Source: JAOADN01 sp049323795
GTDB lineage: Bacteria > Pseudomonadota > Alphaproteobacteria > Rhodobacterales > Rhodobacteraceae
DNA: 46,798 nt
Direction: 5' to 3'
NCBI GenBank assembly: GCA_049323795.1
Contig: JBMOOH010000062.1
Location: 1 to 46,798 of the forward strand
This document shows positions 22,470 through 30,860 of this stretch, one piece after another; position 1 is the first letter of the stretch; every line of letters starts with the position of its first letter. The position numbers and the translations under genes were made by a program. The notes under the pieces are model-generated. The model saw only the letters and a program-made list of their open reading frames with translations. It was not told the origin of the DNA and ran no database searches.

Positions 22470-23345
22470 CTACCAGAACGGCGCGGGCGGGGGCAGGTCG
22501 GCCCCGCAGCGGCAGGGCGCCCCCGGTTCCGGGCTCCGCGTCATCTTCCCGCAGGACGAGCAGCGGACGAGCGCCCCGTTGTCGCGTTCGAGAACCCAGA
22601 CCGAGGTGCGCCCGGCGTCGGCCAGCTCGCCGCTCAGCATGCCCTTCATCGCCTGCGCATGCGCGCCCTCGCGCATCACCCGGCGCGCGCTGTCGGCGTC
22701 CTTCCATGCGGTGATCGTGACCATCCGGTTGCCGGCCGTGCTGGTCGTCGCGCCGATGAACCCGTCCATCTTCAGCATGTCGATCAGGGTCGCGCGGGTG
22801 TCTGCCCGCACCTTCAGGATTTCCTCCGGCCCCCGTGCCTCCAGATGGGTCAGAGACACCGCACCCGGCACGTCGCGCTTTCCGGTCTGCACGACGGTCG
22901 AGATGCCGAACCTGAACGGCCCGACCTGCGACGGCTGGACGATCACGTCGAGCCCGATCTGCCGCGGCACGGCGGCGCTGTCGAAGTAGCCGGTGACCGA
23001 GGCGATGCGGCCGTCCCGGAACGCGAAGAAGTCCGCGCCCCGCACCTCGACCGTCCTGCCGGTCGGCGGCGCCCCCCGCATCGGCCCGGTGTTCGTCCCC
23101 CGCATGACCCACTGCGCGGCCGAGGTCGAGGGGCCGGTCGCCGCGTGGCTTTCGATCCGGAAGGTCAGGTCGGGGAAGGCCGACCAGAGGCCCGTCACAT
23201 AGGCCCGGAACGCCTCGCCCTTGATGGGGCCGCCCGTGCCGGGGTCTTCGTAGGTGCCCTCCGGCCCCAGCGTCGAAAGGATCGCATCCGCGTCATGGGC
23301 GATCCAGGCGGCGAAATAGGCCTCGGCCAGAGCTTCGTTCGACAT
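22470..23345 (-). CDS. SnoaL-like/ester-cyclase protein with ABM-like and zinc-ribbon-like C-terminal parts
   Basis: A 291-residue protein with three recognisable parts. Residues 1-130 are a SnoaL/NTF2-like fold (AYFAAWIAHDADAILSTLGP, YEDPGTGGPIKGEAFRAYV, SAFPDLTFRI, the FFAFRDGRIASVTGYFD close). Residues about 145-245 resemble an antibiotic-biosynthesis-monooxygenase-type ferredoxin fold (VSLTHLEARGPEEILKV, FIGATTSTAGNRMVTITAWKD). The last 45 residues carry C-S-S-C and C-R-C, a short zinc-ribbon-like tail. The combination suggests a small-molecule binding or decoration enzyme; no substrate can be assigned. The ATG at 23345 begins the SnoaL domain. It is divergent from nrdJ. Confidence 0.75.
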   Translation of the reverse strand: MSNEALAEAYFAAWIAHDADAILSTLGPEGTYEDPGTGGPIKGEAFRAYVTGLWSAFPDLTFRIESHAATGPSTSAAQWVMRGTNTGPMRGAPPTGRTVEVRGADFFAFRDGRIASVTGYFDSAAVPRQIGLDVIVQPSQVGPFRFGISTVVQTGKRDVPGAVSLTHLEARGPEEILKVRADTRATLIDMLKMDGFIGATTSTAGNRMVTITAWKDADSARRVMREGAHAQAMKGMLSGELADAGRTSVWVLERDNGALVRCSSCGKMTRSPEPGAPCRCGADLPPPAPFW

Positions 23346-23463
23346 CGGTCCCCCCGTTCTGCGCCCTCTGGGGCGCCGACCCGTTGGCAGCTAAGCGCCG
23401 TTCCGTACTGCAATCAACGGGAAAGTGCCGGCGTGCTGCCCGGCCGACTGGACCCGATGCCGT

Positions 23464-23479
23464 CCACGATGTATTGTGG
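23464..23479 (+). promoter_or_regulatory. Probable NrdR box upstream of nrdJ
   Basis: CCACGATGTATTGTGG matches the NrdR-box pattern ACACTATATATTGTGT at 12 of 16 positions, including both CAC/GTG half-sites and the AT-rich core. It ends 32 bp before the nrdJ ATG. NrdR boxes usually occur in pairs about 31 bp apart; a second copy was not recognised here. Confidence 0.65.
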
Positions 23480-23511
23480 TCGTCCCTCCCTGAGACCACC
23501 AAGGCGTCCCC

Positions 23512-25800
23512 ATGACCCGCTTCGCCGCGCCCATCTCCGAGTCCGTCTGGGACATGAAGTACCGCCTGAAAGAGGCGGACGGCACGCCCTTGGACGTGAC
23601 GGTCGAGGATACGTGGCGGCGCATCGCGCGGGCGCTGGCGGCGGTCGAGAGGAACCCCGATGACTGGGAAGTCCACTTCTACGCGGCGCTGGAGGATTTC
23701 AAGTATCTGCCCGCGGGCCGCATCGTGGCGGGGGCGGGGACGGGCCGGTCGGTCACGCTCTTCAACTGCTTCGTCATGGGCACGATCCCCGACAGCATGG
23801 CCGGCATCTTCGAGGCGCTGAAGGAAGCGGCCCTGACCATGCAGCAGGGCGGCGGGATCGGCTACGACTTCTCGACCATCCGGCCGAAGGGCGCACTCGT
23901 CCACGGGGTCGCGGCGGATGCCTCGGGGCCGCTCTCGTTCATGGACGTCTGGGACGCGATGTGCCGCACGATCATGTCGGCCGGCTCGCGCCGCGGCGCG
24001 ATGATGGCGGTGATGCGCTGCGACCACCCCGACATCGAGGCCTTCATCGCGGCCAAGCAGGATTCGGCGCGGCTTCGCATGTTCAACCTCTCGGTCCTCG
24101 TCACCGACCCGTTCATGGCGGCGGTCAAGGCGGACGGGCCGTGGGACCTGATCTTCGACGGCAAGGTCTACCGCACCGTGCAGGCCGCCGACCTCTGGAA
24201 CCGCATCATGCGGGCAACCTACGACTATGCCGAGCCGGGGGTCATCTTCATCGACCGCATCAACGCGATGAACAACCTCTGGTATGCCGAGACCATCGCC
24301 GCGACCAACCCCTGCGGCGAACAGCCCCTGCCGCCCTACGGGGCCTGCCTGCTCGGGTCGGTGAACCTGTCGCGGCTGGTGATCGACCCGTTCGGAAAGA
24401 AGGCGCGGCTGGACCCCAGGGCGCTGGACGATCTGGTGCGCATCGCGGTCCGGATGATGGACAATACCGTCGATGCCAGCCGCTTCCCCTTGCCGCAGCA
24501 GGAAGCCGAGGCACGGGCGAAACGGCGGATCGGACTGGGCGTGACGGGTCTGGCCGATGCGCTCTTGATGCTCGGCCTGCGCTACGGGTCCGACGAGGCC
24601 GCCCGGCAGACGGAAATCTGGATGCACAAGATCGCCTGCTCGGCCTATCTGGCCAGCGTCGATCTGGCGCGCGAAAAGGGGGCGTTTCCGCTGTTTGACG
24701 CCGAGAAATTCCTCGCCTCGGGCAATATGGCGAACATGGATGGTTTCGTGCGCGACGCGGTGCGCCAGCATGGCATCCGCAATGCGCTGCTGACCTCGAT
24801 CGCGCCGACCGGCACCATCAGCCTCTATGCGGGCAATGTGTCGTCGGGGATCGAGCCGGTCTTTGCCTATGAATACACCCGGAAGGTGCTGCAGAAGGAT
24901 GGCAGCCGCACCGAGGAAGCGGTGGTGGATTATGCCGTGCAGATGTGGCGGCAGATGCATGGCGACGCCGACCTGCCGGGCTATTTCGTCAACGCCCAGA
25001 CCCTGCCGCCGCTCGACCATGTGAAGATGCAGGCGGCGGCGCAGAAATGGGTGGATTCGTCGATCTCCAAGACCATCAACTGCCCGGCGGACATTTCCTT
25101 TGACGATTTCAAGGGCGTCTACATGGCCGCCTGGGACCAGGGCTGCAAGGGCTGCACCACCTATCGCCCGAACGCGGTGACGGGGTCGGTGCTGACGGTC
25201 AGCGAGGCGGCAGCCCCCGTGGCGGCGCAGGCCGTGGCGGCGGCAAAGGACGGCGAGGTGATCTATCTGTCCGAGCCGCTCGACCGGCCGTCATCGCTGG
25301 AGGGTGCGACCTACAAGGTCAAGTGGCCCGACAGCGAGCACGCGCTCTACATCACGATCAACGACATCGTGCAGGGCGGGCACCGGCGTCCGTTCGAGAT
25401 CTTCATCAACTCCAAGAACATGGAGCATTTCGCCTGGACAGTGGCGCTGACCCGGATGATCTCGGCGGTGTTCCGGCGGGGCGGTGATGTCAGCTTCGTC
25501 GTCGAGGAACTGAAGGCCGTGTTCGACCCGCGCGGCGGCGCGTGGATGGAGGGGCGCTACATCCCCTCGATCCTGGCCGCCATCGGCGGGGTGATCGAGC
25601 GGCACATGATCGCGATCGGGTTCCTGAGCGCGGAGGGCGCGGGGCTGAAGTCGGACCCGAAGGCCGATCTGCGGGCGGGGCGCATCGCCGTCAACGACGG
25701 CGGCCGCGGACCCGCCTGCCCGAGCTGCGGGCAGTTCGGGATGGTCATGGTCGAAGGCTGCCTGACCTGCCCGAACTGCGGCTATTCGAAGTGCTCGTGA
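23512..25800 (+). CDS. nrdJ: Class II (adenosylcobalamin-dependent) ribonucleotide reductase
   Basis: A 762-residue enzyme that makes deoxyribonucleotides using B12 as radical source. The N-terminal part has LPAGRIVAGAGTGRSVTLFN and the first active-site cysteine in FNCFVMG. The central motif NPCGEQPLPPYGACLLGSVN holds the radical cysteine Cys268 and glutamate. SIAPTGTISLYAGNVSSGIEPVF follows. The C-terminal tail has a CxxC...CxxC zinc ribbon (CPSCGQ, CPNCGYSKCS) whose cysteines probably re-reduce the active site. No class I genes are nearby. The ATG at 23512 begins the normal N-terminus. An NrdR-like box upstream suggests control by dNTP level. Confidence 0.95.
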   Translation: MTRFAAPISESVWDMKYRLKEADGTPLDVTVEDTWRRIARALAAVERNPDDWEVHFYAALEDFKYLPAGRIVAGAGTGRSVTLFNCFVMGTIPDSMAGIFEALKEAALTMQQGGGIGYDFSTIRPKGALVHGVAADASGPLSFMDVWDAMCRTIMSAGSRRGAMMAVMRCDHPDIEAFIAAKQDSARLRMFNLSVLVTDPFMAAVKADGPWDLIFDGKVYRTVQAADLWNRIMRATYDYAEPGVIFIDRINAMNNLWYAETIAATNPCGEQPLPPYGACLLGSVNLSRLVIDPFGKKARLDPRALDDLVRIAVRMMDNTVDASRFPLPQQEAEARAKRRIGLGVTGLADALLMLGLRYGSDEAARQTEIWMHKIACSAYLASVDLAREKGAFPLFDAEKFLASGNMANMDGFVRDAVRQHGIRNALLTSIAPTGTISLYAGNVSSGIEPVFAYEYTRKVLQKDGSRTEEAVVDYAVQMWRQMHGDADLPGYFVNAQTLPPLDHVKMQAAAQKWVDSSISKTINCPADISFDDFKGVYMAAWDQGCKGCTTYRPNAVTGSVLTVSEAAAPVAAQAVAAAKDGEVIYLSEPLDRPSSLEGATYKVKWPDSEHALYITINDIVQGGHRRPFEIFINSKNMEHFAWTVALTRMISAVFRRGGDVSFVVEELKAVFDPRGGAWMEGRYIPSILAAIGGVIERHMIAIGFLSAEGAGLKSDPKADLRAGRIAVNDGGRGPACPSCGQFGMVMVEGCLTCPNCGYSKCS

Positions 25801-25902
25801 AGCGGGGCCGGGCCACCGTCCTGCGCCACCGTCCTGCGCCGCCATCTTGCACGCGGAGGTGAAGCGCGCTCTCTTCGGCCCGGACACGCAGGAGACCGCC
25901 CG

Positions 25903-26496
25903 ATGACCGAGCTTCACACCATCCCCGCCCGCCGCGGCCGCGCCGCGCGGCTGACCGCGGGGCAGGCGATCCAGATCGTCAACACGCATGGCCACCAGGT
26001 CGTCGATACCTGGGCCTTCTCGTCCGAGGACCTGGGCGAGTTCCTGTCGATGGAGCACCTCCGCCCGACCATCGGGACGATCCTTCCGACGAAGGGCCAC
26101 GCGCTCGTCACCAACCGCCGCCGTCCGATCCTGCTGTGGGAAGAGGATACCTCGCCCGGCATCCACGACACGATCATCGCGGCCTGCGACGACTACCGCT
26201 ACGGGCTTCTCGGCTGCACCGACTACCACGACAACTGCACCGACAACCTCCATGCGGCGCTGAGGGCGATCGGGCTGAAGGCGCCCGAGACGCCGAGCCC
26301 CCTGAACCTCTGGATGAACATCCCCGTCGGCCCCGATGGAAAGATCCAGTGGGGCGAGCCGCGGTCGAAGCCGGGGGATCACGTGATCCTGCGGGCGGTG
26401 ATGGACTGCGTCGTCGTCATGTCGGCCTGCCCGCAGGACATCCTGCCGATCAACGGCCTCAACCCCGTCGAGGCGCATTACCGCGTCCTCGGCTGA
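25903..26496 (+). CDS. DUF1989 domain protein (urea-carboxylase-associated family)
   Basis: A 197-residue protein of the DUF1989 family, members of which are often encoded beside urea carboxylase/allophanate or amino-acid degradation genes. Blocks seen are ARRGRAARLTAGQAIQIVNT, QVVDTWAFS, FLSMEHLRPTIG, DDYRYGLLGCTDYHDNCTDN (two cysteines and a histidine that could bind metal), LNLWMNIPVGPDG and MDCVVVMSACPQDI. Nothing nearby indicates urea metabolism, so the role here is open. It lies 102 bp after nrdJ on the same strand. Confidence 0.88.
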   Translation: MTELHTIPARRGRAARLTAGQAIQIVNTHGHQVVDTWAFSSEDLGEFLSMEHLRPTIGTILPTKGHALVTNRRRPILLWEEDTSPGIHDTIIAACDDYRYGLLGCTDYHDNCTDNLHAALRAIGLKAPETPSPLNLWMNIPVGPDGKIQWGEPRSKPGDHVILRAVMDCVVVMSACPQDILPINGLNPVEAHYRVLG

Positions 26497-26661
26497 CCCG
26501 GGGCGCCGCCCCCTCGGCTTTCCTGCCACGCCTCCTGATGGCCGGGGGCGCGGAATCCGGGGCGTGATGCAGCCGCGCCACTTCCGGTCGCGGAAGCCGC
26601 ATGTTACGGTTCCCGCAAGAGGGCCGGAAGGCCCGACAAGAACATCAGGGCGGTTGCAGGG

Positions 26662-27714
26662 ATGCAGGCGGGCTACCGGGGCACGTTCGTCATATCGTGG
26701 GCGCAGACCGAGATCGACGGAGCGGTGGCGGCACCCACCGAGGCGCTCTGCGTGGGCGCGATCTGGCGCTGGACGGGCAGGTCCGTCCGCGTCGACGGCC
26801 CGGCCGAGTTGCTGCTTCTGTGCGACAGCGAAGGCGAGGCCGAGCGCCGGAGGCGGGCCGCGAGGATCGTCCGCCGGCTGATGGGGGCGGCCGTGGCCGG
26901 CCGGAATCCGGCCGCGCTCCGCGAGGACGAGGTTGCGCCGCAGCACGGTTTCGTCGTGACGGACGGCCGCCGGAGCTTTGCAGTCAGCCTGATCGAGGTT
27001 CCTGCAAGCCGGGCGCGCCTCCTGATGTTCTCGGGCGCCGAGCCGCCGCGCGATACCGATCTCTGGGTCGTGGGACGGACCGTCGAGACCCCGGCGCGGT
27101 CGGCGGCCTCGGGCGGGGTCATCTGCTTCACGCCCGGCACGGCGATCTCGACGCCCTCGGGCGACCGGCCGATCGACACCCTGCGTCCCGGCGATCTGCT
27201 GGCGACCAGGGACGGCGGCCCGCAGGAAATCCTGTGGACGGGCCGCCGCCGGCTGACCGGCGCCAGGCTCTTCGCGATGCCCGAGCTTCGCCCCGTCCGC
27301 ATCCGCGCGGGCTCGATCGGCGCGGGCTGCCCGAGGTCGGACCTTGTCGTCTCTCCCGATCACCGGATGCTGGTGCGCGGGTCGGCGGCGCGCGCGCTCT
27401 TCAATGCCGACGAGGTGCTCGTCGCCGCCCGCGACCTGGTGGACGGGGCTGCGGTGAAGTTCGAGACCCGGCTGACCGAGGTGACCTACATCCACCTTCT
27501 GACCGAGCGCCACGAGGTGATCCGGGCCAACGGTGCCGAGACCGAGACCTTCCATCCCGCCGCATCCCGGCTCGACCAGGTCGAGCCCGGCCAGCGCGCG
27601 GCCCTGTTCGCGCTGATGCCGGACCTCGAGCGCGATCCCTTCGCCTACGGCGCCTTCGCCCGCCGCAACCTGACCGCCCCGGAAGCGGCGATCCTGCGCC
27701 ACCGGGCGGCCTGA
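26662..27714 (+). CDS. Stand-alone Hint (hedgehog/intein-like) domain protein
   Basis: A 350-residue protein. Residues 1-145 are an unrecognised domain of strands and one basic helix (ERRRRAARIVRRLMG). At residue 155 a cysteine in VICFTPGTAIST starts a Hint domain of the Hint_2 type: RPIDTLRPGDLLATRDGG, ILWTGRRRL, VVSPDHRMLV (the conserved His block) and LTEVTYIHLLTERHEVIRAN. No C-terminal extein with a nucleophile follows the last block, so splicing is not expected; self-cleavage at the N-side is possible. In Rhodobacterales such domains often end large secreted proteins, but here the N-part is short and has no signal peptide. Confidence 0.85.
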   Translation: MQAGYRGTFVISWAQTEIDGAVAAPTEALCVGAIWRWTGRSVRVDGPAELLLLCDSEGEAERRRRAARIVRRLMGAAVAGRNPAALREDEVAPQHGFVVTDGRRSFAVSLIEVPASRARLLMFSGAEPPRDTDLWVVGRTVETPARSAASGGVICFTPGTAISTPSGDRPIDTLRPGDLLATRDGGPQEILWTGRRRLTGARLFAMPELRPVRIRAGSIGAGCPRSDLVVSPDHRMLVRGSAARALFNADEVLVAARDLVDGAAVKFETRLTEVTYIHLLTERHEVIRANGAETETFHPAASRLDQVEPGQRAALFALMPDLERDPFAYGAFARRNLTAPEAAILRHRAA

Positions 27715-27824
27715 ACGGGCGCAGGAACGGGCGCATGCCCGGGTGGCGCGGCGGCGGCCAGCCTGGCCGGTCCCGCGCAGGGCCATCTGCCGAGGCCGCG
27801 GCGCCGAGCCCGCCGGACGGCCGG

Positions 27825-27852
27825 TTGACTCCGCCATTCCCGCCTGTATAAG
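27825..27852 (+). promoter_or_regulatory. Promoter of rpsD
   Basis: TTGACT (27825-27830) and TATAAG (27847-27852) with a 16-bp spacer form a strong sigma-70-like promoter, 138 nt before the rpsD GTG. The match is among the best in the window, fitting a ribosomal protein gene. Confidence 0.75.
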
Positions 27853-27858
27853 CCGCCC

Positions 27859-27990
27859 GTCCCGGGTCCAGGCCCGGGCACATCCATTGGTGTTGGCGGA
27901 CCCCGCAAGGGGAAGCCTGTCGTCCCGCGAGGGAAGAAGGACAACGCCCTTCAAGCGCCCGGAAGGGCCTGAACCTGAAGGAGATCAGCG
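27859..27990 (+). promoter_or_regulatory. Highly structured rpsD 5' leader (candidate S4 autoregulatory RNA)
   Basis: About 130 nt of leader contain four consecutive stems. (1) CCCGGG 27861-27866 with 27873-27878. (2) GGC 27895-27897 with GCC 27915-27917, enclosing CCCC-GCAA-GGGG (27901-27912). (3) TGTC 27918-27921 with GACA 27940-27943, enclosing TCCC-GCGA-GGGA (27923-27934). (4) GCCCTT 27946-27951 with AAGGGC 27963-27968. Two loops are GNRA tetraloops. The Shine-Dalgarno GAAGGAG lies at 27977-27983, just after stem 4. S4 represses its own mRNA in other bacteria through a structured leader, so the same role is inferred here. Confidence 0.65.
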
Positions 27991-28611
27991 GTGACCAAGC
28001 GCACCTCTGCCAAGTACAAGATCGACCGCCGGATGGGCCAGAACATCTGGGGCCGTCCGAAATCGCCGGTCAACAAGCGCGAATACGGCCCCGGCCAGCA
28101 CGGCCAGCGCCGCAAGAACAAGCTTTCCGACTTCGGCACGCAGCTCCGCGCCAAGCAGAAGCTCAAGGGCTACTACGGCGACCTGACCGACAAGCAGTTC
28201 CGCAAGATCTACGTCGAGGCCGCCCGCGTGACGGGCGATACGGGCGAGAACCTGATCGGGCTTCTCGAGCGCCGTCTCGATGCGGTCGTCTATCGCGCCA
28301 AGTTCGTGCCCACCATCTTTGCCGCCCGCCAGTTCGTGAACCACGGCCACGTCACGGTGAACGGCGCGCGCGTCAACATCGCCTCGTACCGGGTGAAGGA
28401 GGGCGACGTGGTCGCCGTCCGCGACAGGTCGCGGCAGATGGCGCTGGTGCTCGAGGCCGTGGGCCTGACCGAGCGCGACGTGCCGGACTATCTCGAGGTC
28501 GATCATCACAAGCTGACCGCGACCTTTGTCCGCACCCCGGGTCTGGGCGACGTGCCCTATCCGGTGGTGATGGAACCGAACCTCGTCGTCGAATACTTCG
28601 CCAAGAACTGA
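27991..28611 (+). CDS. rpsD: 30S ribosomal protein S4
   Basis: A 206-residue primary assembly protein of the small subunit, the normal length. The start is GTG at 27991, giving VTKRTSAKYKIDRRMGQNIW, with GAAGGAG 7 nt upstream. The N-terminal part lacks the zinc cysteines found in some S4 proteins. The S4 RNA-binding domain lies at about residues 96-160 (LERRLDAVVYRAKFVPTIFA, ARQFVNHGHVTVNGARVNI). The ending VVMEPNLVVEYFAK is typical. It stands alone, away from the alpha operon, with its own promoter, leader and terminator. Confidence 0.97.
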   Translation: MTKRTSAKYKIDRRMGQNIWGRPKSPVNKREYGPGQHGQRRKNKLSDFGTQLRAKQKLKGYYGDLTDKQFRKIYVEAARVTGDTGENLIGLLERRLDAVVYRAKFVPTIFAARQFVNHGHVTVNGARVNIASYRVKEGDVVAVRDRSRQMALVLEAVGLTERDVPDYLEVDHHKLTATFVRTPGLGDVPYPVVMEPNLVVEYFAKN

Positions 28612-28633
28612 TCCGGCCGGAGCCGGGTCCAGG

Positions 28634-28666
28634 GGGCCGTCCGGGCGACCGGGCGGCCCTTCGCTT
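28634..28666 (+). terminator. Intrinsic terminator of rpsD
   Basis: GGGCCGTCCGG (28634-28644) pairs with CCGGGCGGCCC (28649-28659), ten Watson-Crick pairs plus one G-U, with a GCGA loop, then TTCGCTT. It begins 23 nt after the rpsD stop. The remaining gap to hisC (28667-28851) has no other feature I can support. Confidence 0.85.
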
Positions 28667-28851
28667 GCGCGCAGCCCGGCGGGCGGCGGGCACCGCCCGG
28701 TCCCGCCCGATGTTCGGGACGATGCGGAGGGCGGGGCGGTGCACCCCTGCCGCGGTCCGCAAGCAACCGCGGACATGCGGCTGGAATTGCAGCGGATTGC
28801 ACGATAAGAAGCGCGCGAGCCGGGGTTTGCCGCCCGGCGGGGGGATGCGCC

Positions 28852-29937
28852 GTGACCGATCCGATCCGTCCTCAGCCGGGGATACTCGACATCGTCCTCT
28901 ACGAAGGGGGCGCCGCGCAGGTCGCGGGGCTGTCCGACGCGGTGAAGCTCAGCTCGAACGAGAACCCGTTCGGTCCGTCGGACAAGGCCAAGGAAGCCTT
29001 CGCGCGCACGGTCCACAGGCTGCACCGCTATCCCTCGACCAGCCATGAGGCGCTTCGGCAGGCGATCGGCGAGGTGCACGGCCTCGACCCGGCGCGGATC
29101 ATCTGCGGGGCGGGGTCGGACGAGATCATCCACCTGCTCTGCCAGTGCTACGCCGGCCCCCGCACGGAAGTCGTCTTCACCGAGCACGGGTTCCTCATGT
29201 ACCGGGTCTCGGCGCTGGCGGCCGGGGCCAGGCCGGTCGCCGTGCCCGAGCGCGAGCGGACCACCGATGTCGATGCGGTCCTTGCCGCCTGCGGACCGAG
29301 GACGAAGCTTGTCTTCCTCGCGAACCCCAACAACCCGACCGGCACGATGATCGGCCTGCCCGAGCTCGAGCGTCTGGCGAACGGCCTGCCGCCGCAGGTG
29401 ATCCTCGTCATCGACGGGGCCTATGCGGAGTATGTGAAGGGCTACGACGGCGGGGCGCAGCTCGCCAGCGGACGGCCGAACGTGTTCATGACCCGCACCT
29501 TCTCGAAGATATACGGTCTCGCCGGGCTCAGGATCGGCTGGGGCTACGGCCCGAAGGCCGTCGTCGATGTGCTGAACCGCGTGCGCGGGCCGTTCAACCT
29601 TTCGAACGCGCAGCTCGACACGGCCGAGGCGGCGGTGCGCGATCGCGAGCATGTCGAGCATTGCCGCGAAGAGAACACCCGGATGCGCGCCTGGCTCGCC
29701 AAGGCCCTGGCCGAGCGGGGGGTGCCGTCCGACACCTCGACCGCGAACTTCATCCTCGCCCGCTTCGCCGACCAGGCCGAGGCCGAGGCCTGCGATTCGT
29801 TCCTCCAGTCGAAGGGCCTGATCGTGCGGCGGGTAGCCGGATACGGGCTGCCCAACTGCCTCAGGATCACCGTGGGCGACGAGGCATCGTGCCGGCGCGT
29901 CGCCCATGCGGTCGGACAGTTCAAGGGCCTCGTCTGA
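28852..29937 (+). CDS. hisC: Histidinol-phosphate (or aromatic amino acid) aminotransferase
   Basis: A 361-residue PLP enzyme of fold type I. Visible features: LSSNENPFGPS near residue 35, GAGSDEIIHLLCQ, FLANPNNPTGTMI, the aspartate in VIDGAYAEYV, the PLP lysine Lys219 in TRTFSKIYGLAGLRIGWGYG, and the closing RITVGDEASCRRV. HisC-type enzymes in this group often also act on aromatic substrates; the next gene, a prephenate/arogenate dehydrogenase, supports a role in tyrosine/phenylalanine synthesis as well as histidine. The start is the GTG at 28852 with GGCGGGGGGA upstream. The stop shares a base with the next gene's ATG (TGATG). Confidence 0.92.
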   Translation: MTDPIRPQPGILDIVLYEGGAAQVAGLSDAVKLSSNENPFGPSDKAKEAFARTVHRLHRYPSTSHEALRQAIGEVHGLDPARIICGAGSDEIIHLLCQCYAGPRTEVVFTEHGFLMYRVSALAAGARPVAVPERERTTDVDAVLAACGPRTKLVFLANPNNPTGTMIGLPELERLANGLPPQVILVIDGAYAEYVKGYDGGAQLASGRPNVFMTRTFSKIYGLAGLRIGWGYGPKAVVDVLNRVRGPFNLSNAQLDTAEAAVRDREHVEHCREENTRMRAWLAKALAERGVPSDTSTANFILARFADQAEAEACDSFLQSKGLIVRRVAGYGLPNCLRITVGDEASCRRVAHAVGQFKGLV

Positions 29938-30860
29938 TGCCCGTCCTCTACGAGCGGGTGGCGCTGATCGGGCTCGGGCTGATCGCGTCGTCGATGGCCC
30001 ATGCGATGAAGCAGGCCGGGCTCGCCGGCCATATCGCGGGCCATGCAAAGACCGCCGAGACGCGCGCGGCGGCGCTCGAGATCGGATTCTGCGACAGCGT
30101 TCGCGCGACGGCGGCCGAGGCCGTGCACGATGCCGACCTCGTGGTGCTCGCGGTGCCCGTGGGCGCGATGGGGGCCGTCGCCGCCGAGATCGGGCCGCAC
30201 CTGAAGCCGGGCGCGACCGTCACCGATGTCGGCTCGGTCAAGCAGGCGGTGATCGACGCCGTGGCCCCGCACATGCCGCCCGGCATCCATTTCGTCCCCG
30301 GCCACCCCCTCGCGGGGACCGAGTATTCGGGCCCCCGGTCGGGCTTCGCCACGCTTTTCCAGAACCGCTGGTGGCTGCTCACGCCGCTTGCCGAGGCGGA
30401 CATGGGCGCGGTGGCAAAACTCCGGCTTCTCTTCGGGAAGATGGGCGCGCTGGTGGACGAGATGGACGCGGCGCACCATGATCTCGTACTCGCGGTGGTC
30501 TCGCATACCCCGCACCTCATCGCCTACACGATGGTGGGCGTGGCCGACGATCTGGGCCGGGTGACGGAAAGCGAGGTCATCAAATACTCGGCCAGCGGTT
30601 TCCGCGACTTCACGCGGATCGCCGCCTCGGACCCGACCATGTGGCGCGACGTGTTCCTGACCAACAGGGCGGCAACGCTCGAGATCCTCGGGCGCTTCAC
30701 CGAAGAGTTGTTCGCGCTGCAGCGGGCGATCCGGCTGGGCGACGGGCAGCACCTGTTCGACTATTTCACCCGGACCCGCGCCATCCGCCGCGGGATCATC
30801 GAGGCGGGGCAGGACACGGCGGCCCCGGACTTCGGGCGGGGCAAGGCGGGCGGCGCGTGA
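29937..30860 (+). CDS. tyrA: Prephenate/arogenate dehydrogenase
   Basis: A 307-residue NAD(P)-dependent enzyme of tyrosine biosynthesis, monofunctional (no chorismate mutase domain, no ACT domain). The N-terminal Rossmann motif is VALIGLGLIASSMAHAM, where the third glycine of GxGxxG is replaced by alanine. The catalytic region has SVKQ, HFVPGHPLAGTEYSGP and the late SHTPHLIAYTMV. The ATG overlaps the hisC stop and the stop overlaps the next gene's GTG, so the three genes form a tight unit. Substrate choice between prephenate and arogenate is not decidable by eye. Confidence 0.93.
   Translation: MPVLYERVALIGLGLIASSMAHAMKQAGLAGHIAGHAKTAETRAAALEIGFCDSVRATAAEAVHDADLVVLAVPVGAMGAVAAEIGPHLKPGATVTDVGSVKQAVIDAVAPHMPPGIHFVPGHPLAGTEYSGPRSGFATLFQNRWWLLTPLAEADMGAVAKLRLLFGKMGALVDEMDAAHHDLVLAVVSHTPHLIAYTMVGVADDLGRVTESEVIKYSASGFRDFTRIAASDPTMWRDVFLTNRAATLEILGRFTEELFALQRAIRLGDGQHLFDYFTRTRAIRRGIIEAGQDTAAPDFGRGKAGGA

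Noticed and set aside
23346..23511. Cobalamin riboswitch before the B12-dependent reductase gene
   Set aside because: The 166-bp gap lacks a B12-box-like core and is too short with the NrdR-like site included.
24690..25130. Possible recombinant patch in nrdJ (more GAT, AAT, TTT codons)
   Set aside because: The shift is mild and composition stays GC-rich; unlike hisS there is no sharp boundary or length change.
26500..26520. Possible terminator after the DUF1989 gene
   Set aside because: The GC stem is short and can pair in several registers; only a weak pyrimidine tail follows, so it was not listed.
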